A DNA stretch of 64,000 nt from Lolium rigidum (GCF_022539505.1 NC_061508.1:345539484-345603483); one strand, 5' to 3'. Shown: positions 33,915-46,781, numbered from the stretch's first letter. Numbers and translations are program-made. The notes: generated from the letters alone by a model not told the origin.

Positions 33915-34882
33915 AAATTAAACCATAAATTTTAATTTTTGGACACTCTCAATCTCGAAGTAGGAATAGCGAGAAGACGTGAAAGGAAGCTGTCTGGAGT
34001 TCATAGGGAACTATTGTCTTTGAAATTGTCCATAACTACAAAGAATTTAGATCCGCTAACTAAGTTGCTGGACAATATACATACGCGTTGATCGTCTTGG
34101 TGTGTGAATAGATGCGTTAAAATCTGAATGGAAACAAAGACAAGTAAATTGGATACCTTCAGATTTACCCTCTTAGTCCATCAGTTCTGTCAAGCAAACC
34201 CAAATACCTCGAGAAATGAAGTATCCCTACTTGGTAACCACAGTTTTAAAAGTAAAGAGCAAGATGAGGTAGAATTTGCCGGGTCTCCCAAGATAGATGT
34301 GCAGGCCAGCTCTATTAGCATGCTCATGGAGAGCCACCATGAATCACGTTTCTATGGCATCTGCCACATTAACGAACTTCCAGCTATTGACAAGAAGTCA
34401 ACCTGATGACTGACTAAAAGAGAAGAATGCTTGCCAGGAAAGAGGAGCATGGAAATAACACTTGAAATAATCCCAGCAGAAGTGGTCGCTGACCAACTTG
34501 ACCGATGTTTCACCCTGCTGTGTCTAAATACCTCACATCCTCCATCATTTGTCAGACAACTTTGTCTCAGAATAACAAGAATAAACAAAACATGTCAGTG
34601 CAATGAGGATTTACATATCTATTCTGTGTCACTCGATCAAATGGTATATCACTACTTCAGAATTACAAGATGTGTAGAGATGTTGCAGCACCAATGGTAA
34701 CCTGAATAATAGACTTAAGAGAAAACTCACATATCTTCCAGCAGCAAAATTTCCTCAAAAAAGGTTCTGAATTTGAAGGAATAGACAGGTATGCAATTCG
34801 GAAATGACAATGTTTTGACAGCTACCTATGCAAGTATATGACCAAAATCAACACACTCAGTCAGAAACTTAGTTTGCCTCCC
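33915..34882. other. Downstream flank and probable 3' UTR of CMT3
   Basis: Before the Harbinger insertion at 34886-35899 this was the sequence directly following the last CMT3 codons. The former stop is TAA in the minus-strand phrase GAGGCAAACTAAG at about 34870-34882. Minus-strand transcription would give an AT-rich 3' untranslated region. No other gene is recognised. Confidence 0.5.
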
Positions 34883-34885
34883 TTA

Positions 34886-35899
34886 GAGCATCTCCAACAG
34901 GCGCGCTATATCGCGGCGCGCTAAAACCAAGAATCCGCGCGCGGTAAACAGATATGGCGCGCTGTGCCGTTTTTTCCTCCGCCGGGCGCGGCAAAATACA
35001 GCGCGTGCGCGCGCAGGAAAAATGGTCCTCCGCCGGGCGCTGCAAAATACAGCGCGCGCGGGCGCGGAAAACAGATTTCTAGTCTATTTTGCATTCACAA
35101 TTCATGAAAGAAATGACACAATTCATGAAATAAATGACACAAAGTGCAACAACATCACATAGTTCAACAAGGACACACAAAATGACGTAGTTCAACAATG
35201 ACACACGACATATGGTTCAAATGGACAAAGTGAAACAATGCATATCACAAATGCATATCACACTTCCGCATTTTCCAAGTCAACACCTTCTTCTTCGTCC
35301 TCGTCCTTCGCTTTCTTCGGTGGCGCGACGGCGGCGGGGCCGACGTGAGGCCGTTTCGTTGACGGCGCCTTCCCCCTCCTCGGCGCGGGCCGCGCGTTGC
35401 CGGTGCCCTGCGCGGCCATCCGCGCCGCGGCAGCGCCTGCGTGTAGTGCCCCGCGCGGCGGGACGAACAGCGCCCGCGCAGCAGCCGTTGGGTTCCCGGC
35501 GTCGGCGCCGCCGCTAGGGTTTGGCGCCGGCGCGGCGGAAGTGGCGGCGGCGGCGGAGGGTGTGACAGAGTAGGGAGGGGTCGGCGGGTTGCCGGAGGGG
35601 TCGTCCATCGTCGGGATCGCCGGCGGCGCGCGGGAGACGACGGATTGGGCTCGGGGCAGCGACGCGGGGAGGAAGTTTCAGCGCGGGGGATTTTTCGCGG
35701 TTGGACGAGCGATGCCGCGCGCCGTAGCCGACGCGCCGGATATGCCGCTCCGGATTGTGCAAAACGCCGCGCGCCCTAAAAATTTTACAGCACCGCGCCG
35801 TTTACCGCGCCTGCTGGAGCGCCTGATTCTGTCCCGCGCGCGCTATATCGGACGTTTTTATGCCGCGCGGCCTATATAGCGCGCCTGTTGGAGATGCTC
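34886..35899 (-). mobile_element. PIF/Harbinger-type element, 1014 bp, in the CMT3 3' end
   Basis: GAGCATCTCCAACAGGCGCG at the left and its inverted counterpart at the right, with the 3-bp duplication TTA at 34883-34885 and 35900-35902. Subterminal regions are full of GCGCGC motifs. It carries the N-terminal part of an accessory reading frame on the minus strand and no transposase. It lies within the last coding exon of CMT3. Confidence 0.92.
35258..35608 (-). pseudogene. Truncated Harbinger accessory ORF (116 codons)
   Basis: Starts MDDPSGNPPTPPYSVTPSAA, a Pro/Ala-rich disordered N-terminus of the type seen in Harbinger-associated proteins of Triticeae, followed by a basic KAPSTKRPHVGP stretch and an acidic end (DEDEEEGVDLENAEV). 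The globular DNA-binding part expected after it is missing. Probably an internal-deletion derivative of a larger element. Confidence 0.5.
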
Positions 35900-38800
35900 T
35901 TACTTCGCCTCTACAAGTTCCTTCAGACAATCTTGTGAGTGTTGCTTGATCCATAGGAATAAAATTCCCTGGCAATTTGAACAGGGGATAGTCGCCATCA
36001 TATTCGCCCTGGTACGCCTGTCCAAGGGAATACCCCAGTGCTCGAGCAACAGGGACTGCTACCGCATTGCCCACTTGGATATATCTATATAAAGCATGCA
36101 CATCATAAATAAATCAACATACTAAAGAAGGCCTAGAGGTTCAGAGCTACTGTCCTTACAAAAATCAAACAGTTATGGTGTCAAGCTAGCTGAACTTACT
36201 TCTGTTTTATAGGACCAAACAACCTGTAATAGTCTGGGAAGCCTTGTAGCCTCGCATTTTCACGGATGGTCAGAACTCGGTTCTGGTTGGGATGCAAAAC
36301 AATCTGCAAAAGTCCATCCACACTCGATAAAAATAAAAGATATTGGAAAGTTACAAACTCATAAAAGCACCAGAAATGCTATTAAGAGCTCACTTGGTTA
36401 TGAGGCTCAGCTCTGGTGACAACAGTTGCAACAGTTTCATCCCACCACAGGCGTCCAAATGGTCTACAAAGCAACACAACAAGGATTATCAATCAAGTTT
36501 TACGAATAATAAAAACCAATATTCAGTAATACTTACTTCAGTGACTTGCCCTTGATAAAGGTCATGGCATAGCTAGGCACCTACAAGAGAAGCAAGGATG
36601 ATTAAAACATGGGAAATATGTAGATTACAGCTGATAAAACCACAACAGATATAAGTAGTACCAAAGGCTTCCCAGAAGACAGAAGTACGCGAGGAATATC
36701 TGGATCGAACTCAACGGTATTGTTTTCCCCAACCCGGACACCTTTCAAATCACGGAAGTTGGCCCCCTGAAATACAATAATTGCTCAGAAATTGTAGGAC
36801 TGGGTAAAAAAGGAAAGGGCATGACACATGTTCAGCCTTAGCTTACCTTTTTTACGGGAATCTGCTGCACTCTTTCATAATCGTCGTTGTTTAATTGTAG
36901 AGGTTGATGATCAAATAGCTGACCTTCCTTGGGAGTAGCATCTCCAAGTGAGTAATCCTTCATGTCTTAACATGAATAACAGAACAAGATAACTCAGAAT
37001 GGCACCAAATAACTCAGAGTAGCAGTATAACCAAGAAGTCACAAACAGATACTAATAAAATGATGGAAATTATGGCATGGTGACATCATTGAACCACCAA
37101 CATGACCAAAAATATAAGAAAAACATGCAGATATTAAATGTAAACACTCAAGGGGTCAGACTAGGAGGGTTTACCTTTACGGTTGAGCCGGATGTAGTGC
37201 TGGAATTCTGTTTTGGGTCCAATACCATGGTCCATCACATCATTAGGTTGATGGTTTCCAACCTTTAGAAAAGAATATAACTTATGAGGACAGAGAAAAC
37301 CAGTAATGTTCAGGCAGCACTCCACAAATAATTTTGGGGAGGAAAAAGGCCAGTGCAAACCTTTGGTAAATCGGATATAGCATCTCTAATGACAAGAGCT
37401 TCCTTCAAGTGTTTATCTTCAGTTTCATTATATGCAACTAAACATTGCTGAAAACGGAGCATAATTTCAGTAAGATGTAACATTAACATTAACATGGTGT
37501 TAGTAATATGTTCTCATACCGAGAATGCATTTGGCACTACTCCTCGATTAATAACATCATGGGTGGGAAGCGGAAACTTTGGAAGTGCCTACATTGCCAG
37601 ATGAACCTTTCTTAGCAGTAGTGTTACAAGGTACAACAGAGCAAGGAGCATATGAAAAAGAGAGGTACCACTGAAGGAAGCGCTCCCCAGAGAAACGCTC
37701 GCATTCTGAACTGTGGTAGCCCATAAGATCCTGCAACCATGAGCCCAAGTCTAGCTTGGTAGCTCATGGCGACAAGGCGACTCAATGCATAACGCCCTAG
37801 AAACCCATCTGCAAATTTTAGAATATCTACGACATTCTCCATAAGGACATATTTGGGTCTCAGGAAGTTCACAATATCCATAAAGACAATCAGTTGTTTG
37901 TTTCTTTCATCCGTCAGTGGATCTTCATAATTTCTGAATCTGTTCAATCCACTGATGCCTTGGCAAGGAGGACCCCCACATATAATATCCACACAGCCCT
38001 TTGGAATTAGAAATACATTAATAGGTAGCACAAGAACAAGAACCCAAAAGGAACAAGGAGGGATATACGTACAGGCAAGGGTAAAATGGATTCCCCGTAT
38101 CCATTCTCAACAAATTCTTTAATACGTTCAGGGGAATCACTGAAATGTTAACTAGGTTAAGGCACTATTGACAAAACAAAATAAAGAGGAAAGTAATGAA
38201 TCAGATACCAACCTAAGACCATCATTTGGCTCCCAACTATCATAACTAGAATCATATGTTTTCCACCGTACCTACATACATACAGAAATGTTCTAAGTTA
38301 TCAAGTGTAAAATTAAACATACAAGAGAAGACTAACAATTGCGCTGAAATCCAAAAGAATCACACAAAATAGATACTTTGAAAAATGAAGTATGAGTACC
38401 TTAAACCACAGCCCAACATTTCCAGTGCTATTTGGATCACCATAGCAAATATCAACCAGTTTCTCTACTTCAAATGTACCCTCCGGGAGATTTTCATTTT
38501 CATCATCTTCATCATTGTTCGAAGTTTGTGGAAGAGAATTGCTATTATGGACGTCATATTTCTTACAGAGGGCATCCCAGTGCTGAAGGAGGGAAAGGAA
38601 ATCCTCAGCCTTCTCATTCCGTACCTAGGTAACATCGTACAAGTCATTATGCCTGGTTAACAAAACAGGGAATGAAATTCAGTGCCAATGTAGTTACTAG
38701 CTACCTGTGTGAATGTGTGGTTATGCTTTAGACTGTTGCAAGCATTTGTGTTCATGTCTACAGCCCATTTCTGCAAAAGATAATAATATTAAGATTGTCA

Positions 38801-41800
38801 GTTACAGTGCCTTCAGCAGCAGTGAAAGTCCTAAGACATTCTAAGAAGAAAACTTACTGTATTCAGTTTTAAGCCAGACCATGCAGCACCCAGGCATAGC
38901 CCAGTAGACATGGCACCACACCCAGAGTAAAGATCCAGCAGTGTTGCTGTTTCCATTTGTTCTTCAGGTGGTGCCACAGTGTCAGCAATTGGTTTTTTCT
39001 TAGAAGGGTCAACATCTACTTCACTGCCAATTGGATCACCATTTTCTGCAAGAGTTTAACTGGTCAAAAATACATGAGGAGATATATCATGGTGCACTAT
39101 ATCTATGAATTTCTAGTTTGCCAAATGTACTTCCCGGATGTATCATCAAAATTATCATTGTATTGTGCCATTTTAAATTATGATCAGACCATCCAAGTCT
39201 ACTGCTTTTTTTTATGTTAATATAAGTTGCATACAAGAAACAAAAAAGACAAGCTTGACAGAGCACTTATGACAATTGCAACAAAGGGATAATAACATCT
39301 ACAGATGATTACCTGGTGGCATATTCGCAAACGTGGAATATGCTACCGAATAAGACATGTCATAATAGAAATCACACTTTGAGATCAGCTGGGCTTTAGC
39401 CTTGGGTTTCATCTGTAGTTGTTTAACAAAGCAAACATGTAAAGATCAGTAGAAACATGACAAGCAGTATGTAGTACACATTCATGAACTTGAAAGCATG
39501 AACAGAGCACTTACATTTGGGCCAACATAAATGATATTTGCTTTAGAGATAATTGACTCAATCAGATTATCATTCTTTTCCTCTGAAAGGAAAACACGCT
39601 TAGGATCATGCTTATGATCATTAACCTCCAGCAAACTGGGTGAGATGACCTGCAAATTTGTGTTAGGCACATGAGGAATTGCCTTCAGAAAAAAGAATAA
39701 GAACACATGCATGCTTGACACACATACCGTATCTTCCACACGGAAGAACCAGCGACAAGTGAAGTGTGATCCATGATCGCTTCCTTCAAACAACTCTGTG
39801 ATCCGGCCAATGTAATTTTCCACACCAGGGGCAGCCTGCAGCGACTCACAATAGAAAGAACATGATTACCGTAGTTGGTTAAAGTAGAGGTAGTCAACAA
39901 CATAAAATGCAGGAGAGAAAACTAGAATATTCTGGAACCACACCCTTCATGGTCCATGCAAAAGGAAACAATCAATAAGCAGTCTGCAAAGTATATATCC
40001 AAGACATTTCCTGAAGTGCTAAACATCACAGATCAGATTCACACATAATATGGAACAGTGCAAACTAACATTTGAATCGAAGATGTATAACACGAGAAAA
40101 AGGGCGTTGTATGTTGATAAATGCAGGAGAGAAAACTAGAATATTTAGGAACCACACCCTTCATATGGTCCATCCAAAAGGAAACAATCAGTAAGCAGTC
40201 TGCAAAGTATATAGCCAAGACATTTCCTGAATTGCTAAATATCACAGATCAGATTCACACATATTATGGAACAGTGCAAACTAACATTTGAATCGAAGAT
40301 ATATAACACGAGGAAAAGGGTGTGTTGTATGTTGATAAAATCAAGAAGAAGCTACTTAATTATAAAAATCTAAAGGACCCTCCAAATTAAGAATACATGG
40401 GCACAGAGTAAGTTAGTAATGCATGAAAATATTAACAAAACCCAGTGGAGTAAACTAGAGAGCCTCTTGGTATAATGCAAAGGGACTCCATCAGACAAAC
40501 TTGCAGTCCTAGTGTACCAAATCATAAAATTCAGAACTTGATTTGCATTCATAGCTTCTTTCTCATGATGGAGGACAATTTAGCTCGCAGTTTATACACT
40601 TAAGTTACTAGTATTGCACAGTACAGTATTGAACTGGTACAAGGAAGCTAGCTAGCACGCATGCACCCGAGCACATTCTGTTGCCACAAACTGAATGCAT
40701 GGAAGTTAACATGCATGGCAGAAACAAAAAAGGAGGACAGTTTGAACAATCAGCATAACGAAAAATTGGAACCCAAACTGTATGAATCGCTTCTTGCTAC
40801 TCTACAATAATCAGCCAAGGAGAAAAATGGCAATCGATCAAGGAGAATAATGGCAATCGTGGCTTACCTTGACATAAACGTCATCGCCAAGATGAAAGTT
40901 GGCCTCGTCCACACAAACTGTTGTGTAGTGGCGCAGGGCTCGAATTTCCTCCTCGGCATCGGACCTGCAGAACCAGAAATCCCTTGAGCAGCGCGCGCAA
41001 ACGCAAAGGAGAGCTCGATCCCTTTGCATGCATGCAGTACAACAAGCTAGGCGAACACTGCAGCAAGGCAGAGATGCGCACGTACGTACCTCTTAGCCTT
41101 TGAGCCGGAACCCTGCGATCGATCAAAAAGGTGCAAGATTTTTGTCAGCCACGGTGTCCGAACATGGAAGAAGTTAACATCTCGATCTACCGGCTAAGCA
41201 CGCGCGTGTTGAGCAGGCATCAGAGGCTGGGATAGCAGTAAGGCAGGCACGAGATTGTTACCTTGGGCACCTTGGCGGCGTACCGCTCCGGCCAGCGCTG
41301 CCGCGCCTCGGCGTCCGGTATTGGCTCGCCCACGAAGTGGTCCTGGGTGGAGGCGTCGGAGTTGGCGGTCGGCCGCGCAACAGCACGCTTCTTTCTGGCG
41401 GCACCCGTCTCCGCGGACCCGTCTCCTCCGCCCGCCGCGACGCCGTCCGACGCCTCATCCTCCTCGCCCATCCGCAGCTCCTCCGCGTCCGGCTCGTCCG
41501 CGCAGATGTCGTCGCTGATCGCGCCGTCCAGCTCCATCATCCTCGGCGCCTCCCCCACAGGCGCCTGTGCTGCCTCCTCCGGGTCGTCGTCCTTCGCGGC
41601 GCTCCCGCGGCCACGGGCACCAGCAGCTGCCTTCCCGGCCGCTTTGCGCTGGCGCTTGCCGCGGGAACGCGACGCCCCGCGTTCTTGCTCGGCGTCGGCG
41701 TCCGCCACCCCCGGCCCCACAGGCTGTCGGTCGTCGTCCGTGGCCGCGCTCCCACGGCCACGGGTACCAGCTGCCGCTATGCGCTGGCGCTTGCCGCGCG

Positions 41801-41981
41801 AGCGCGGCGCCCCGCGTCCGGGGTCGGCGTCGGCGTCGGCTGGTTTGGGCTGGAGCCGGGCGGAGCGCGACGTCCCGCGTCCGAGGTCGGCGTCCGCGTC
41901 GGGGTCGGCGTCGGCTGGTTTGGGCCGCAGCCGGGCGGAGCGGCTGGGGTCGGTGGCCCCGGAGGGCGTCACCGGCGACAT
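35802..41981 (-). CDS. CMT3: Chromomethylase, CMT3/ZMET2-type DNA cytosine-5 methyltransferase
   Basis: Maintains CHG methylation at sites marked by H3K9 methylation, in the nucleus. Twenty-one exons with GT/AG introns join without a break: 41262-41981, 41090-41112, 40868-40964, 39728-39835, 39515-39649, 39313-39412, 38858-39045, 38705-38770, 38400-38624, 38213-38271, 38073-38139, 37669-37998, 37520-37588, 37361-37447, 37175-37262, 36847-36965, 36662-36766, 36537-36580, 36394-36463, 36200-36303, 35802-36084; 1028 residues. Domains: disordered basic/acidic N-terminus (1-240), BAH (about 255-390), SAM motif I DLYSGCG (432-438), chromodomain between motifs I and IV (about 530-575), catalytic PPCQ with Cys608, ENV (650-652), QFRMR (692-696), [11 protein letters not shown] (914-924), QVGNAV (938-943). 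Odd: motif I continues AMSTGL where GMSTGL is usual, and the last 31 residues come from a Harbinger insertion. Chromodomain within the catalytic domain excludes MET1 and DRM. Confidence 0.96.
39905..40340 (-). repeat. 214-bp tandem duplication in CMT3 intron 3
   Basis: ATGCAGGAGAGAAAACTAGA at 39907 and 40121 start two units that share CACACCCTTCAT, GCAGTCTGCAAAGTATATA, CACAGATCAGATTCACACAT and GAATCGAAGAT in order. Few differences suggest a recent duplication. It does not touch splice sites. Confidence 0.9.
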
Positions 41982-42600
41982 GGGCGCGAGCGCGTGGACA
42001 AGGCGAGGGGTCGGAGAGTAGAGCGAGGGGAATGGTGGCGGGGGCTAGGGTTCTTGGGAGGGTGGTGGAGGCGGACGAGATGGACGGAGGCGGAGAGGGG
42101 AGAAAGGTGGGGGCTTTGAGGAGGGCTGCTGCGGCGGGCGCCCGCCTTGGATGCTTTTGGCGATGGAAAAAGATGGCCTGGAACGGGCGGGAACGCGGCG
42201 AGCGTCGTGGTTCCGTCCGGGCCCACCTGCAGTGGCGCTCTCTCCGCGCGCGACCGGTCAAAGTTGGGGCTAGAGCGAGCTCCTCTTCGTTCGTCTGGTG
42301 GCGATGACTGACGACGATCGTCAGGAGAGCTCTCCTCTTTGAGCAAAACGCCGAAATCTTCTCCTTGGCTTTTCCAGCTGCCCGTTCTTGTGTTGTGTAC
42401 GGGAAAAAGGAGGATCAGGACGGAATATGCCCCGCGCGCGCGATTCACTGCGTTTGTTTTGAATTTTGAAAGCGGGGCGAGGTGTAGTGTGTAGACTAGG
42501 GGCCGGATACCTGTCCTGTGTATATACATGGAGTTCAGAAAAGATGGGGGTATTCCCTGAAATTCCCAACGGCTCGTGTAGCTGGTTCTGTGGTTTAGTA
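41982..42600 (-). promoter_or_regulatory. CMT3 promoter and 5' UTR region
   Basis: GC-rich region between the CMT3 start and the broken end of a CACTA element near 42600. An E2F-type site lies at 42186-42193 and a related TTTTGGCGA at 42155-42163. No TATA box is evident. The CACTA fragment may limit the promoter to about 620 bases. Confidence 0.5.
42186..42193. promoter_or_regulatory. E2F-type site upstream of CMT3
   Basis: GGCGGGAA (TTCCCGCC on the other strand), 205-212 bases before the start codon, matches the E2F consensus TTTSSCGC closely. Methyltransferases that follow replication are often S-phase genes, so E2F control is plausible but inferred. Confidence 0.4.
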
Positions 42601-42699
42601 CTATCCTATCCAAATTTTCTTGCACACTGTCGACATTTCTCAGTCATTTCTCGTTCTAAACTTCTCGTGCTAATTTTGTTGGCAAGAACTGACAAAGAC

Positions 42700-43510
42700 A
42701 TGAACCCCTTGCTACGAAAAATTGCTAGGGGCTTTAACCATTCCGTCGACTCGTTTAATTCTTATGACGTGAACGAGTATCGCTTCCAGACCCACCAATA
42801 CACAACAAGCCGTCCAAACAAGAAGACAATAAATAGCGGGGTGGTATGTCAAGGTGATGATGGACTCCATTACTATGGAAGAGTCGAGGGTATATACGAG
42901 CTGAATTACGGGTTTGAGAAAGGGCTAAATCCCATCGTAATCAAATGCCATTGGTTCGACCCACGTCGCGTGAGACGGGATCCTGAAATTGGATTGGTCG
43001 AAGTTGAAAGAAGCTCTGTTTATAAGGGAGAGGACGTGTACACTTTGGCCACCCAAACCTTCCAAGTATTCTATCTCCCATACGCGTGCCAAAAACTCGA
43101 CAAAACGTCTACATGGATGGGATGTTGTGATGACGGTTCCTTCACGCATTAGGCCACCCCTGCCAAACAAGGACGATTACCGCCGCGTAGACCCCTCAAC
43201 ACATAGTGTTGATTTTTATCAAGAAGAAGGGCTTCCCGGTCATTTCACTATCGACTTGTCGGCCGTTGATAACATGGTCGTAGACGATGAACAAGAAGAA
43301 GATGCGGTTATGGACGAAGACAATGAAAAATATGAAGTTGAGGATGTGTGTGCCGTAGAAGACCTAAGTTTGCTCGAGGCGTTCAAAGCAGGCCTTGACC
43401 TAGCTCCAAATGGACCACCTACAGGTTTCATCGATGATTATTGGTTCGCCGAGCCTGATGACGATGACGAAACATGTGGTCCAATTACTGATGTCGACAT
43501 AGGCTACTGA
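42700..43510 (+). pseudogene. CACTA transposase C-terminal fragment (DUF4216-like)
   Basis: YDVNEYRFQTHQYTTSRPNK, then INSGVVCQGDDGLHYYGRVE and IVIKCHWFDPRRVRRDPEIG, are the C-terminal domain found in plant CACTA transposases. The frame slips near 43118 (between TWMG and DVVMTVPSRIRPPLPNKDDY) and then runs through an acidic tail to the stop at 43508-43510. The catalytic part is absent, so it cannot act. Confidence 0.8.
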
Positions 43511-43581
43511 TCTATGTAGTTGTAATTGTGAGGCTATCCTATTTGTAATAAACTATGATCTATGTACTTGGAAATTCAATT

Positions 43582-43951
43582 CGGCTCTCGGGTGCATATG
43601 CTCCCTCTATCAAAAAATTATATTTCGAAATGTCAAAAAATTTTGACAAAAAATTATACATGTACATCTCCACAATATACGTACGTTCGTCAAGTTTCGC
43701 GAGGAACCAATATGTTTTGTGGTCTGTGTAAAAAAGAGAAAATTTATCTCCTGAAAAGCCTTATTTTCAGCATTGAATTTTGTCTTTTTTACACATGACA
43801 CACGACAAGTCGGATTTTTATGAAACAACTTTGTGAGCGTGTAGCACATGAAGATGTACGTTCAAATTTTTCGCTTCAATTTTTTTAAATTTCAAAATGT
43901 ATATAACATGCATTTCAAAATAAAGGGAGCATATGCTCCCATGTGCCAAAA
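43582..43951. mobile_element. AT-rich MITE-like element inside the CACTA
   Basis: GGGTGCATATGCTCCCTC near the left and GGGAGCATATGCTCCCATG near the right are inverted repeats, each itself palindromic (GAGCATATGCTC). The interior is AT-rich and shares TGTACATCTCCACAATATAC with the copy at 9996. Ends and duplication are approximate. Confidence 0.6.
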
Positions 43952-46781
43952 CACCATTCCCGTATGTACTGAACTATGTGCTATTTGTAATAAACTATGA
44001 TCTATGTACTGAACTACGCGCTATTTGTAGTAAACTATGATCTATCTACTAATATTCATCTACTTATATATTTGCATTATTGTTGATTTCACTAATATTC
44101 ATCTGTTTACATTGCATACTAATAAACCACTCTTTTCATTGTGTTTGCAGGTCAGTGAAACATGCCGCCAAGAAAAAGAAAGAGAGGTTTCAAAAAGAAG
44201 ATCAAGGCCGTGGCTGAGCTTGTGGGACTTTCGAGTGGTTCGTCGCAGACAAGTCCTACTAGCCCTCCTCCTAGCCCTCGACCACGGAGGAAGAATGCCC
44301 AACCACGGCGACTTCGTAGCCCTTCTCCTAGCCCTCCCCCAGCCGAGGATGATGATGAGGTGGAGCACATGGGTGGGGAGGATGAGGAGGACGGTGAAGA
44401 GCACGGTGGGGAGGACGGTGGGGAGGACGAGGAGGACGGTGCGGAGGACCTCGAGGAGGATGAGGGGCTGGGGGCTTTGCCGCTGGAGCTGGACCCAAAC
44501 CTAGTTTGGTATCCGCCGGCGGAGGAGGTGTACGTTGCAGCCGAGGAGAGGCTGCAACCACGTGACAATAAGTCGTATAAGCGCGGGATTACGAAACTCC
44601 CCAAGCTAAAAACTTGGGCCTTCCGCGATGTTGTTCTCGTGCCCGCTGGAAATAGGTACATGCTGATTTTGGCATTCCATTATTGAAATTTTTATCATTA
44701 TAGAAATTTTTATCACATGCATACTGATTTTGGCATTTCATTGTGCAGCATGTTCAAGTATGGCGACCCGAGGAGGAAGCCGACACGTGAGTACTCGAAC
44801 ATCCTTGGAGGCCTAATTAGAAATCATTTCCCTGGGATTGTCCATCTCCCTAGTGGTGGCCGCGATGTGGCTTGGACTTGGAAGCACTACAACTACGCGG
44901 AAGATCCTACAGGCAAGTACAACAACATGCAAGAGCGGGTTGTCCGCCACTTCTGGGTACGTGAGTTTTGGCTTCTTAGCATTCAAACGCTTCTTGGCTA
45001 CCAATAGTTGCTCTAAATCCTCTTGTTTTACCTATGTGCATGGTTGCAGAAATACTTCAAGAGGGTTGAGGGCCAGGAAACTGCGTGCGACGTTATCGTA
45101 CACGAGTTATGCAGGGTGAGGGTGACTGGCATGCACTACGAGGCACATGTCCAGTGCGTCCACAACTGGCACGCCGAGCGCAAAATGTGGATGAGTAAGG
45201 CTGATTGTCGGGATACGCTGATGGCACCGTGGCAGTACCTGCAGGTATTAGCATTTGTGTGTTATTGATTTCCGCATTTTCATGTAGTTTATGTTTTAAT
45301 AATGGGTCTATCTTGTGTATGCAGAACCCTCCTCAGTACGTCGGGAAAGACAAGGCGTGCTTTGTTGCGATGGTCATATGGTAGACATCCCCCGAGTACA
45401 TCCGGATGCACGAGGAGGGCAAGCAGAAGCGTTTAGAGATGGGAGGTGGATCACATGTCCAGGGCAGCAAGAACTTGGCCCTTACCTTGCAGGAAGAGGT
45501 GAGCAAATGGTTTCTTCATTCTTTCATTTCACGTTATCGTTAGCCCCGCAAGGGTGTCCCTCTTCACTTAATTGCATGTACTCTTTTGCAGGAAGTGAAG
45601 ACAGGCGCGACACCAAATTTATTTGGCCTTTTCCAAAAAGACGAAGACCATGAGGGAGCAGCATCCTGAAACGGGGTCCTAGTGGGTCAACGAGCTAGCG
45701 GAGGCCCAGTGTGGCGCATACCGCTCGAAGTTCATGGAGAAGCACGGCGAAGACGCCGACCCAACCACCGAAGACTTTGACGTTGAGGTTGCGGTGCTTG
45801 CGGGACAAGGAAAGAAGGGTGGCCGCCTATGGATTGCTGACGGGTTAGTAGACCCAAGGACCATTTCATATCTACGCCAGATCCGTTGTGGGCGTACGAG
45901 CGAGCAGCCTCGGGTAGAGACCCGCCCACGGGCTTCGGATCTAGCTGTCGAGAAGTTACGGGTAAGTTCTTTGTCGATCCTCTACGCTTCATTACATGTT
46001 TTCCATTGCAATCTTAATGACATCGCGGCGACATAACATAGGCGGAGATGGAAGAAAGGGAACGAATGAACCAAGAGGAGAAGATGCAGATGCAGCAGCA
46101 ACTTAGGGACAACATGCAGATGCAGCAGCAAATGTTGCAGCAGATGCAACAACAACAGCAGATGTTCCAGCAGATGTTTATGAACCAGGCCGTGCTGACT
46201 TCCCCACCGGGGAGTAGTGCTCCTAGCACGTTGTGTCCTCCTATCTTCAACTGGGTAAGTGGTGAACTTAATATCTCCGTCTCAATCTTGTTTGTTGTCG
46301 AACCGAACTTTGGATATTGCAGCCCGTGCCTGATCCGCACATGTTGGTGCTCCTCCAGCGACCGCCAAGTGAGAGCCTGCTGACACCTCAGATGACCATC
46401 AACAATACGGGCATCATCCGGAGCCTGGGGCAGTTTCTAGGTGAGTTCTCCTACACTTGTAGGTTCTTCTACACTTCTAGTTCTCCAATGCCTTAATAAT
46501 TTATCCATACCATGTCACTTGTGAGGTACTTGAATTTTAGCCATTCAACCATGTCAATTTTAGCCATTATGTTCAATTTTAGCTATTCCATGTTAATTTT
46601 AGCCATTCCATTTCATTTTTAGCCATTATGTCGAATTTTAGCCATTTAATGTCAATTTTAGCGATTATATTCAATTTTAGGCATTCCATGTCAATTCTAG
46701 TTCTTCCAGGCCTTACATATCAATTTTAGCCATTCTATGCCACTTACGCATCTATGAACTTGTTCCTGCAAGGAGATGGAG

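Noticed and set aside
34128..34406. 92-codon frame near the CMT3 3' end
   Set aside because: No recognisable family, on the strand opposite the probable CMT3 3' UTR, no splice or promoter support.
41263..42307. Plus-strand frames of 246-260 codons opposite CMT3 exon 1
   Set aside because: Shadows of the GC-rich first exon and promoter; no domain and no splice structure. The minus strand has an unbroken spliced gene.
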